Position numbers and translations under genes: made by a program | Notes under the pieces: generated by a model | Seen by the model: only the letters and a program-made list of their open reading frames with translations | The model's database searches: none | What the model was told of the DNA's origin: nothing | In this document: positions 1-7,412 of the stretch, in pieces | Position numbering within the stretch: the first letter of the stretch is position 1 | Layout of the letters: each line of letters begins with the position of its first letter | DNA from: Acetobacter musti | GTDB taxonomy: Bacteria; Pseudomonadota; Alphaproteobacteria; Acetobacterales; Acetobacteraceae | Direction: 5' to 3' | NCBI RefSeq assembly: GCF_011516835.1 | Contig: NZ_WOTB01000011.1 | Span: forward strand, 1-64,000 | DNA length: 64,000 nt

Positions 1-79
1 GAGATTGTCATCGACCTCTGTCCGGGCGCTAAGGATGACAGCCTGTTAATCCGTAACCGCACCGGTCAGGGTGAAACCT

Positions 80-96
80 CCATGACACTGTCATGG
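80..96. promoter_or_regulatory. 17-bp perfect palindrome (possible operator or hairpin)
   Basis: CCATGACA-C-TGTCATGG is a perfect inverted repeat with one central base, followed by a short T-run (CACTTTT). It lies beyond the 3' end of the guanine deaminase gene. It could be an operator for a gene left of the window or a weak terminator; nothing here decides. The rest of bases 1-154 shows no gene. Confidence 0.3.
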
Positions 97-154
97 CACT
101 TTTATGACAACGCTTTGCCCCGGCCTTCCGCCGGAAATGCTTTATGAGAAGAGC

Positions 155-1489
155 TCAGGCGAATGTGGCGCTGTCACGGTCCCAGACCCGCCGGCCATTT
201 GCCCAGGTCGCCCGCACGCAGCGTTCGTCGCCCAGCGTCATCAGCACAAAAAGCAGCTCCTCAACGCTCTCGCAGCGCTCCGTGCGCCAGGCCAGAAGCG
301 GTGTCGCACGCGGGTCGAGGATGCAGAGATCGGCTTCATATCCGGGAGCGACCGTGCCGATCATGTCATCCAGATGAAGAGAGTGCGCCGCACCTGCGGT
401 GGCCAGCCAGAAAGCCTGTGCGGCATGGAGACGGTGGCCCGACATCAGCGCCACTTTATAGGCCTCTCCCATGGTGCGCAGATGCGAGAGCGATGTGCCG
501 GCGCCGACATCCGTGCCGAGCCCGGTCCGCACCGGACGGCGCGGATCCAGCGCGTCGAACAGACGGAAAGCGCCACTGCCGAGGAAGAGATTCGATGTCG
601 GGCAATGCGCCAGCGCGGCATCACTCTCGTGGCACCGGCAGAATTCCGTCTCACCGATATGCACGGCATGACCAAAAACACTGCGCGGACCAACAAGGCC
701 GGCATGATCGTAGACGTCGAGATAGGAGGAACGTTCAGGGAAAAGGCGGCGGACCGTTTCGATTTCCTCCGTGTTTTCCGCAAGATGAGTCTGCATGAAA
801 ACGCCGGGATGACCGCGAAACAGCTCCCCGGCCGCCTCGAGCTGCTCGGGTGTGCTCGTAATCGCGAAACGGGGCGTGACGGCATAGAGCTGCCGTCCTT
901 TGCCATGCCACCGTCCGATCAGAGCCGCGGAGTCGTCATAGCCCTGTCTGACAGTATCACGCAGGTTTTCAGGCGCATTGCGGTCCATCAGGACCTTGCC
1001 GGCGATCATGCGCGTGCCGACCCGCTCTGATTCGGCGAGAAAAGCATCCACTGACCGGGCGTGAACCGTGCAGTAGACGGCTGCCGTGGTGGTGCCGGAA
1101 CGCAGGAGTTCGGCCATGAACCGCTTTGCAGTGTCTTTTGCGACTTCCGGATCGGCGAAAGCGGCCTCGGCAGGAAACACATAGCGTTCCAGCCACTCCA
1201 GAAGCTGCTCTCCCCAGGAGGCGATGACCGGGAGCTGCGGGTAGTGGACATGGGTATCGATGAAGCCGGCGGAGATCAGTGAATCGCCGTAACTGATCAC
1301 CTTCGTGTCGGGCGGGAGCGTGTCCGTCAGAACCGCCGCCGGGCCCACGGCGCTGATTTTCCCATCGACGATCAGCACCAGCCCGTCTTCTTCAGTAAGC
1401 AGACTGTCGGATGGCGCCACCACGAACGGACTGGCGCGAAATGTGACAACACGGCCGCGCAGAGCGACCGGACGGGATGCGGAATTCAC
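155..1489 (-). CDS. guaD: guanine deaminase
   Basis: Hydrolyses guanine to xanthine and ammonia in cytosolic purine salvage and catabolism. The protein is an amidohydrolase-superfamily TIM barrel with the metal motif DTHVHYPQ near the N-terminus, then THLAEN, HAVHIGE and a late GTDVGAGTSLS containing the metal-binding Asp. The GuaD-type stretch SWGEQLLEWLERYVFP is present. An upstream GTG at 1540 is possible but has no ribosome site; the GTG at 1489 follows GGAGCG by about ten bases and gives 444 residues, close to the usual size. It is divergent from the K+ channel gene, with the 1541-1686 gap holding both promoters. Confidence 0.9.
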   Translation of the reverse strand: MNSASRPVALRGRVVTFRASPFVVAPSDSLLTEEDGLVLIVDGKISAVGPAAVLTDTLPPDTKVISYGDSLISAGFIDTHVHYPQLPVIASWGEQLLEWLERYVFPAEAAFADPEVAKDTAKRFMAELLRSGTTTAAVYCTVHARSVDAFLAESERVGTRMIAGKVLMDRNAPENLRDTVRQGYDDSAALIGRWHGKGRQLYAVTPRFAITSTPEQLEAAGELFRGHPGVFMQTHLAENTEEIETVRRLFPERSSYLDVYDHAGLVGPRSVFGHAVHIGETEFCRCHESDAALAHCPTSNLFLGSGAFRLFDALDPRRPVRTGLGTDVGAGTSLSHLRTMGEAYKVALMSGHRLHAAQAFWLATAGAAHSLHLDDMIGTVAPGYEADLCILDPRATPLLAWRTERCESVEELLFVLMTLGDERCVRATWANGRRVWDRDSATFA

Positions 1490-1686
1490 GTGACACACGC
1501 TCCATGGAAAAATCCGCGCGCTGGCGGGACTGAAAGACACGATGCGTTGAATGGTCGCCTGTTAGCCTGAACAAACGCGGGTGTTCCATGCATAAACGAC
1601 CCGTGGTCGGTATTTTAACCGCCGCCTAATGGAGAGACCGAAAGCAGACCTGTCGGAAAAGGCTCTGCACGACGGGAGAAGAGACG

Positions 1687-2760
1687 GTGAAGCGGATCTG
1701 GCGGCGCCTGAATACGCAGCAGGCAGCATCTCATGGCAGAGGCAGGGAGCGGACTGACAGGACGGACGCGGAAGATCAGACGGAAACCGGCGAAACGCAA
1801 AGTGCCGCGGATGGGAAAAAGACACGCTCGATCACCACGAAAGAGGCTGTCCGCCGGTTCAGGACACATGGTCTCAACGGCAGGGAGGAGGCACATGACA
1901 ACGTCGTCAGAGTCGGGCTTAAAGATGCCCTGTGGTCCGATCTTTACCATCACGCTCTGACCGCAAACTGGGTCACATTCACACTCTGGGCCGTCGGTTC
2001 TTATATAGCGATCAATCTTTTCTTCGCCTTTCTCTACGCCATGGTGCCCGATCAGGTCTCGGCGCCCCATCCGCCCACTCTGGCCGATCTGTTCTTTTTC
2101 AGCGTACAGACGCTTTCCACCGTAGGTTACGGCGTCATGGCCCCGTCAGGTCCGGTGGCGAATACGATTGTCTCGGCGGAAGTGCTGATCGGGATGATGA
2201 TCAATGCACTCGCCACCGGCGCGGTCTTTGCAAGAATTGCGCGTCCGCGTGCCCGGATCATCTTCAGTAACAAAGCGGTCATTTCAGATGAAAACGGCGT
2301 GCCGGCCCTGTGTATCCGGATCGCGAACTGCCGCCGGAGCGTCATTCTGTCGCTCGACGTGGAAGTGGCGCTTTCACGTCTGACAGTGACGCAGGATGGC
2401 CATCTCGAACGCCAGTTCGAACCGCTGCTGCTGGTGCAGGCGCATGTTCCGGTCCTGCGCCATGCCTTCGTTCTTGCGCATGTCATCACCGGGATCAGCC
2501 CGTTGCATGTGCACAGCATCCAGGAGCTGGATGCCGAGGAAGGCGAGATCATCGTCACCGTGACCGGAACGGACGAGGCGATGGGCCAGACAGTGTTCGC
2601 CCGGACGTCCTATGCCTTTGACCGTGTCATGAATCATCATCGCTTTGTCGACATCGTACACAGCACCCCTGGCGGCACGATCTCAGTCGACTATTCACGC
2701 TTCCACGATATTGAAACACATGCGCCAAAAGCCGACGCAGAACCGGCGCACGCTGATTAA
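1687..2760 (+). CDS. inward-rectifier K+ channel, KirBac type
   Basis: Inner-membrane tetrameric potassium channel. The order is a cytoplasmic N-terminus, an amphipathic slide helix (DLYHHALTANW, about residues 85-95), TM1 (about 97-119), pore helix and selectivity filter TVGYG (145-149), TM2 (about 157-184), and a C-terminal IRK beta-sandwich to residue 357. The GTG start follows GGGAG by eight bases. The first ~75 residues are charged and rich in Arg, Asp, Glu and Thr, longer than in typical KirBac proteins, so the true start may be internal. The gene stands alone; its 3' end runs into a repeat shared with the convergent glycosyltransferase. Confidence 0.9.
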   Translation: MKRIWRRLNTQQAASHGRGRERTDRTDAEDQTETGETQSAADGKKTRSITTKEAVRRFRTHGLNGREEAHDNVVRVGLKDALWSDLYHHALTANWVTFTLWAVGSYIAINLFFAFLYAMVPDQVSAPHPPTLADLFFFSVQTLSTVGYGVMAPSGPVANTIVSAEVLIGMMINALATGAVFARIARPRARIIFSNKAVISDENGVPALCIRIANCRRSVILSLDVEVALSRLTVTQDGHLERQFEPLLLVQAHVPVLRHAFVLAHVITGISPLHVHSIQELDAEEGEIIVTVTGTDEAMGQTVFARTSYAFDRVMNHHRFVDIVHSTPGGTISVDYSRFHDIETHAPKADAEPAHAD

Positions 2761-2880
2761 GAGACTGTTTCAGAAGCCTGATCGTGAACCTTCTGGTTAA
2801 TTATAAAGAAGTTTCAGAAGACGCCGCCTTTTTGAAAAAAGGCGGCACCCAAAAACTTTTGTTATTTCGTCAGAGATTTA
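2761..2880 (+). repeat. R1 dispersed repeat, copy A (internally deleted)
   Basis: Starts GAGACTGTTTCA and contains the GCCGCCTTTTT/AAAAAGGCGGC hairpin and the CACCCAAAAACTTTT right arm shared by all R1 copies. The GAAGCTTTTT/AAAAAGCTTC hairpin and part of the left arm are missing (AAAGAAG joins TTTCAGAAGAC directly). It lies between the convergent channel and GT61 genes. Confidence 0.85.
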
Positions 2881-2933
2881 TTGCTAAGCGCCCTTTGATC
2901 CTGCTGAGGTGAGCAGAGCTTTTCAGATCAGCA

Positions 2934-2990
2934 AACCGGGATCAAAGGGACCGCGTCCCTTTGCGGGGCCGGAGCAAAGCCCCGAAACCT
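2934..2990 (+). repeat. R2 palindromic repeat, copy a (partial)
   Basis: Contains the AAAGGGACCGCGTCCCTTT hairpin and GGGGCCGGAGCAAAGCCCC, preceded by AAACCGGGATC. The same modules recur near 30590, 46020 and 51716. Position between two convergent genes suggests transcription termination. Confidence 0.75.
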
Positions 2991-3025
2991 CGGACGCCCT
3001 GATTAAAACATCGGGAGAACCGGGT

Positions 3026-4819
3026 TTAATCCTGTCCACCATTGCCTTCAGGCGGGGCTTCGGAAAAAACATCCTCCGGCAGCAGTCCGGAAAGCGGGCC
3101 GTCCGGTCCTGGCTCCGAAGAGGCCGGTCCATCGCCGGCAGGCACACCATAAACCTCCACCTGTTCCAGGCTCAGGGAATCCCGGCTTTCAAGGAAGACC
3201 TTCACCCAGCGTGCCGTAATCCTGCTTTCCCTCCGGTGGCTCGCGGGCTCACGGAGGTGACCCGGCCGCCAGACAAGCGGGGCACCATCCGCTCCGCCAA
3301 AAAGGCCGTGATCGGTCGGGGTCATGATCGTGGTCCAGTCCGTGCCATTGCGCGAGACTGCAATGCCCAGCGCCGCAACCCGCGCCATCACATCGGCCGT
3401 GCCCATCCGGTTGAAAAGCCGGATTTCCCGCAGATCGAAAAGACCGCCGAGATCGACCTGCCACCAGGGGCCGTTTTCCACCTTTGTCTGAAAACAGTTC
3501 TTCCCGCTGATAACGCCGTTGACGCCCTGAGCGGCGTCCTCTTCCCGCGTGGGCGCCACCGACCAGAACGAAATGGAACTCTGCATGGCCGGACGGTGAC
3601 GGGCTATGTTCGGGCATTCTTCGTTTTCCGCCGTCAGCGTCTCCTTCCGGAAATTGGGATGGCTGAACTGCTCGTCGAGACAGGCACGGAAAGGGGGAGC
3701 ATCGAACCTGATCCCGGTCGGGTCATCCGGCACGGATTTTCCGAAAATATAGCCCGTGATCTGCCCGATGCGCTCGCTGATCCCGGATTGCAGAACATCG
3801 AATGTCTGGGGAAGCTGCGCGTGAATGGCGGCGACTTTCGCGCCTGGCCGGCTGAAGATCGAGGAATGGAGCGCCGATCCGTAGGGACCGACGATCTCCC
3901 GCGCTCCCCGGAACAGGGCGATCTGTTCGGAGATGGGCAGTTCTTCAGGCCGGACGATCGTGAAATCGTGCGCGCGGGCAATCTCCTCGGCCTCCACGAT
4001 CCCGTAAAGCCGCCGTCCGAACTGGGGACCCCGGGTGACGAAAATCCGCCGCAGGGACGCATCCGGCACGGCGCGCGTCCGGTCGATCATCTCATTGATG
4101 GTGGCAACGGCATCCGCATACATCGGATGGCAGCGTCCGGCCTGCCGCAGGGTGGTCGGCACAATCAGCGTCCGGCACTGAAGCACTTCCGCGTCGGGAT
4201 CGTGCTCCAGAAGCTGGTCTTCCCGGATGCCCATGGTCAGCATCATGTCGCGGGCAAACGCGCCCATATTCGTGGGCAGAAGAATGCGCACTTCGTTCAG
4301 GCTGATCCCGGCGAGGGCCAGGAGATGGAACTTGGGAAGGAAATCCACCAGCCAGTGGCCGAAAATCTGATGACCGTTCGTGGCCAGCAGCACAACGGGT
4401 TCGTCGATCGCGCGCAGCACGCGATTGCCCGCGCGTCGCTCAGCGATGTCCTCGCTGAATCGCTCAAGCGAGGCTTCATCCTCCGGATTGAGCGCAATAT
4501 CGTTGCATTTCAGCCGGATGCCGTTCTGCACCAGCAGCGCGCCCGACCGGAACCACGGACCGATCACCGTCACGTCGCGCAGGCCATAGACGTACACGTC
4601 CGGCATGCCGTCCTGGCCACGATAGTGGCGCAGCGACTCCTCAGGAAATTCACCGTAAATAAAGGCCGGATCAGGGCGCGGGCTGCGCAGTCCGCGGGCC
4701 AGAAGCAGACTCTCCGCGACCGGCGGTTCCGCCTGGCGGGGTGGCCGGGTACCGAAATGAATCTGGTTGTCTCCGGCGACCTCGCGGATATCGGCGACCC
4801 CTTCGAATCCTTCCGTCAC
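3026..4819 (-). CDS. GT61-family (DUF563) glycosyltransferase with C-terminal F5/8-type (discoidin) domain
   Basis: Probable capsule or exopolysaccharide glycosyltransferase. The central part (about residues 140-370) shows DUF563/GT61 hallmarks: NGHQIFGHWLVDFLPK at 148-163, RRIFVTRG near 258-264 and GPYGSALHSSIFSRPG at 311-326. Residues about 405-560 look like an F5/8-type C (discoidin) sugar-binding module (SISFWS, GPWWQVDLGG, IRLFNRMG, ARWVKVFLES). No signal peptide is seen, so it probably acts in the cytoplasm. It has no transport or sugar-nucleotide genes beside it. Family assignment is firm; sugar specificity cannot be read. Confidence 0.75.
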   Translation of the reverse strand: MTEGFEGVADIREVAGDNQIHFGTRPPRQAEPPVAESLLLARGLRSPRPDPAFIYGEFPEESLRHYRGQDGMPDVYVYGLRDVTVIGPWFRSGALLVQNGIRLKCNDIALNPEDEASLERFSEDIAERRAGNRVLRAIDEPVVLLATNGHQIFGHWLVDFLPKFHLLALAGISLNEVRILLPTNMGAFARDMMLTMGIREDQLLEHDPDAEVLQCRTLIVPTTLRQAGRCHPMYADAVATINEMIDRTRAVPDASLRRIFVTRGPQFGRRLYGIVEAEEIARAHDFTIVRPEELPISEQIALFRGAREIVGPYGSALHSSIFSRPGAKVAAIHAQLPQTFDVLQSGISERIGQITGYIFGKSVPDDPTGIRFDAPPFRACLDEQFSHPNFRKETLTAENEECPNIARHRPAMQSSISFWSVAPTREEDAAQGVNGVISGKNCFQTKVENGPWWQVDLGGLFDLREIRLFNRMGTADVMARVAALGIAVSRNGTDWTTIMTPTDHGLFGGADGAPLVWRPGHLREPASHRRESRITARWVKVFLESRDSLSLEQVEVYGVPAGDGPASSEPGPDGPLSGLLPEDVFSEAPPEGNGGQD

Positions 4820-4951
4820 AGATTTTCTTTCCCTGTTGTTACGGTCTTCCCGCGGACCATACCCGCCGCAGGACCATCACCCGATATGGGGGTTATATGT
4901 CATGCCCGGTGTGATACGTCACCGGGCCGCGGCCCCAGGCTTTCCCCAGGC

Positions 4952-5383
4952 TCAGTTCTGCCATCCGCCCATCTGGCACAGCAGATTCCAGTGTTCCGGT
5001 GAAACCGGCACGACGGACAGGCGTGACTGACGGACGAGCGCAAGATCGGCCAGGGCAGGCTCAGCCCTGATCCCGGCCAGCGTCACCGGACGGGGCATCG
5101 GTCCGACGGCCTTCACATCAACGCAGACCCATGAGCCGCTTTCCGCCGTCGGGTCCGGGTAGCCCTCGCGGACGATTTCCACCACGCCGACAATCTCGCG
5201 TCCCTCATTCGAATGATAAAAGAAGGCGAGATCCCCCTTTTTCATCGCCGCGAGATTCTTTTTCGCCTGATGGTTCCGGACCCCGGTCCAGGGTTCAACA
5301 TCATTGGCAACCTGCTCATCCCAGGAAAACGCGTCGGGTTCCGATTTGACCAGCCAGTATGACCGTGAAGCGGCCTCGCTCAT
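4952..5383 (-). CDS. EVE domain-containing protein
   Basis: A single EVE domain (PUA-like fold) across nearly all 143 residues: YWLVKSEPDAFSWDEQ at the N-terminus, WTGVRNHQAKKNLAAMKKGD, then FFYHSNEGREIVGVVEIV. These are typical of the thymocyte nuclear protein 1-like family, which is thought to bind modified nucleobases. Its ATG overlaps the stop of the upstream YciI-like gene by four bases, so the two are translationally coupled. No restriction or modification genes adjoin it, so a housekeeping role is more likely than defence. The biological substrate is unknown. Confidence 0.9.
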   Translation of the reverse strand: MSEAASRSYWLVKSEPDAFSWDEQVANDVEPWTGVRNHQAKKNLAAMKKGDLAFFYHSNEGREIVGVVEIVREGYPDPTAESGSWVCVDVKAVGPMPRPVTLAGIRAEPALADLALVRQSRLSVVPVSPEHWNLLCQMGGWQN

Positions 5384-5673
5384 TCAGCAAGAGCCCCGTC
5401 ACGGAAGACGGTGCGCAGAGGCCGGACGATCACGCTCTCGAACAGCCCGACTTTCGCATAGGGATCGCTCTCGGCAAAACCCTCAGCAGAGGCCTTGTCG
5501 GGAGCCTCCAGCAGAATCATGCTGCCCGACGGCCTGCCGTCCGGCCCCATCATCGGTCCGGCGAACTGAATCCGGGCTGCGTAAGTCTTGAGATAGGCCA
5601 GATGGTCCCCACGTGTGGCGGACCGGGTTTCGAACAGGCCGGGTTTGTCGGTGCAGATGATTGCGAACAGCAT
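5380..5673 (-). CDS. YciI family protein (YCII-related domain)
   Basis: A 97-residue ferredoxin-like alpha/beta protein. Visible family marks are the N-terminal strand MLFAIICTDKPG, R-x3-R-x2-HLAYLKTY, FAGPMMGPDGRPSGSMILLEAPDKASAEGF and the acidic SDPYAKVGLFESVIVRP segment, where the His/Asp pair of the family is partly visible. Function is unknown in general; some relatives act on chlorinated aromatics, but nothing here points to that. First gene of a two-gene unit with the EVE protein. Divergent from ccmC across about 200 bases that hold both promoters. Confidence 0.9.
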   Translation of the reverse strand: MLFAIICTDKPGLFETRSATRGDHLAYLKTYAARIQFAGPMMGPDGRPSGSMILLEAPDKASAEGFAESDPYAKVGLFESVIVRPLRTVFRDGALAE

Positions 5674-5874
5674 ATCGGGCTCCGTGTTGAGATCAGGGAG
5701 GGCCGCCTATGCGCCGGACGACCCGTGCCAAACGTTTTATGATAGTGTAGGAGAAGCCTCCGCACGACCCCCGGCCCTGTTCACGTTCCGTCTTTCGCGT
5801 CTGCGGGCGGTCCGCCATACAGGAACAGCATTCTAACGGGCGTCCTCTCTCGCCCAGGCAGGAACGGACAGATT

Positions 5875-6678
5875 TTGAGCGCGACGCCGACACTGACAGA
5901 GCGGGCAGGAGCCCTGTTTCACCGCTATGCCAATCCCGGTCGTTTCCTGCGCCTGGGAGTGAAGCTGCAGCCCTGGCTGACATGGCCGGCTCTCATCCTT
6001 AGCGTGACCGGCCTCGTCTGGGGCCTGTTTTTCTCTCCGGCTGACTGGCAGCAGGGCGATTCCGTGCGGATCATGTATGTCCATGTCCCCTGCGCCTGGC
6101 TCGCCTCCTCGGGTTATTTCGCCCTGGCTGTCTGTTCGGTGCTGTCCCTCGTCTGGCGTCATCCGCTGGCCGATCTGGCCGCCATGGAAATCGGTCCGGT
6201 CGGCGCCTGCGTCACCGCGACCTGCCTTGCGACAGGATCTCTCTGGGGGAAACCCATGTGGGGCACCTGGTGGGTGTGGGATGCTCGGCTGACCTCCGTA
6301 CTGGTGCTTTTCTTCCTCTATCTCGGCCATATCGCGCTGATCCGCGCCTTCGATGACCAGCAGCGCGGCTACCGGGCCGCCGCCATCCTGGCTCTCGCCG
6401 GCGCCGTCGATCTGCCGATCATCAAATTCAGCGTCCAGTGGTGGAACACCCTGCATCAGCCGGACAGCATCACCCTGCGCGGTGCGCCGACCATGTCGCA
6501 CGCCATGCTCTGGCCCCTTCTGGTCTGCACGCTGGGCTTTACGCTCGGCTTCGCCGCCATCGTCGTGGCCCGTCTGCGGGCCGGCGTGATGGAAAGCCGG
6601 ATTCGCAGCCTCCTCTCAAGCCCGCGCCGGGGCATGCAGTCCTCCTCCGGCAGCGCCGTCGGGGAATACGCGGCATGA
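5875..6678 (+). CDS. ccmC: heme exporter/handling protein CcmC
   Basis: Inner-membrane component of cytochrome c maturation System I that presents haem to CcmE. The 267-residue, six-helix protein has the tryptophan-rich motif WGTWWVWDARLT at 129-140 and the periplasmic haem-ligand histidines (YVHVP, H70; MSHAMLWP near 208). The start is TTG, chosen because GCAGGAACGG lies just upstream and no in-frame ATG is near. First gene of a tightly packed operon; ccmA and ccmB, often immediately upstream, are not here. The stop overlaps the ccmD start by four bases. Confidence 0.95.
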   Translation: MSATPTLTERAGALFHRYANPGRFLRLGVKLQPWLTWPALILSVTGLVWGLFFSPADWQQGDSVRIMYVHVPCAWLASSGYFALAVCSVLSLVWRHPLADLAAMEIGPVGACVTATCLATGSLWGKPMWGTWWVWDARLTSVLVLFFLYLGHIALIRAFDDQQRGYRAAAILALAGAVDLPIIKFSVQWWNTLHQPDSITLRGAPTMSHAMLWPLLVCTLGFTLGFAAIVVARLRAGVMESRIRSLLSSPRRGMQSSSGSAVGEYAA

Positions 6679-6842
6679 CCCATCTGCCTTACATCGTCGC
6701 CTCATACGGCCTTGCGATCGGCCTTGCGACTTTTCTCTCCGTCGGCGCGGCTGTGCGTCTGCGCCGTGACCGGGTCCGCCTCGCCACCCTTGAGGCTGCG
6801 CGCGGCGGTGATCGCCGCTCCGCACGGGAAGAGACGGTATGA
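6675..6842 (+). CDS. ccmD: heme exporter protein CcmD
   Basis: Small 55-residue membrane protein that stabilises the CcmC-CcmE haem complex. One N-terminal helix (HLPYIVASYGLAIGLATFL) is followed by a basic cytoplasmic tail rich in Arg, as is usual for CcmD. The ATG overlaps the ccmC stop (ATGA) and its own stop overlaps the ccmE start in the same way. Identification rests on length, topology and position rather than on strong sequence motifs. Confidence 0.85.
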   Translation: MTHLPYIVASYGLAIGLATFLSVGAAVRLRRDRVRLATLEAARGGDRRSAREETV

Positions 6843-7357
6843 AGCGCAAAACCCGTCGCCTCTGGCTGGTCATCGCCTGCGTCGGTGCGCTCGGAACAGC
6901 CGCCGGCCTTACCCTGACGGCCTTTTCCTCCAACATTCAGCTTTTCATGACCCCTTCGCAGGTCGCGGCGAAACCGCCGCCGGCCGACCGGACGGTCCGT
7001 CTCGGCGGCATGGTCGTGGCCGGGTCCGTAAAGCGGGACCATAAGGGCGATACCCCGATCAACCGCTTTGACGTGACCGACGGCCAGTCCGCCGTGACCG
7101 TGAGCTTCGAGGGAATTCTGCCCGATCTGTTCCGCGAGGGACAGAGCGTGGTGGCTGTGGGGTCCATGGCGCCGGACGGGGGCTTTACCGCCTCCGAAGT
7201 GCTGGCGAAGCATGATGAGACCTACATGCCGAAAGAAGTCGCCGAGGCCCTGCAGAAATCCGGCAAATGGGACCCGAAATTCGGCCCGCCGCCAGATGCC
7301 GCCAGCTGGAACACGATGACGCAGAAAGAAGCTTCAGCCACGGTGCAGGGTAAATGA
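6839..7357 (+). CDS. ccmE: cytochrome c maturation heme chaperone CcmE
   Basis: Periplasmic, membrane-anchored haem chaperone that carries haem covalently from CcmC to CcmF/H. An N-terminal anchor (about 8-29) is followed by an OB-fold domain starting RLGGMVVAGSV. The haem-attaching histidine is H125 in VLAKHDETYMP, the family signature. The 172 residues fit the family. Start ATG overlaps ccmD. A 55-base gap with no obvious element precedes ccmF. Confidence 0.97.
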   Translation: MKRKTRRLWLVIACVGALGTAAGLTLTAFSSNIQLFMTPSQVAAKPPPADRTVRLGGMVVAGSVKRDHKGDTPINRFDVTDGQSAVTVSFEGILPDLFREGQSVVAVGSMAPDGGFTASEVLAKHDETYMPKEVAEALQKSGKWDPKFGPPPDAASWNTMTQKEASATVQGK

Positions 7358-7412
7358 GCCTGATGATGACTGCTCCTGTGATTTCAGTGCTCCGGAAACG
7401 GAATTCAGCCAT

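Noticed and set aside
2909-5002. 697-codon open frame on the + strand
   Set aside because: Antisense to the GT61-like gene and the EVE gene, which show clear family motifs; the + translation is Arg/Pro/Gly-rich with no recognisable domain.
4952-5673. EVE/YciI pair as a defence system
   Set aside because: EVE domains can read modified bases, but no nuclease, methylase or mobile genes are nearby.
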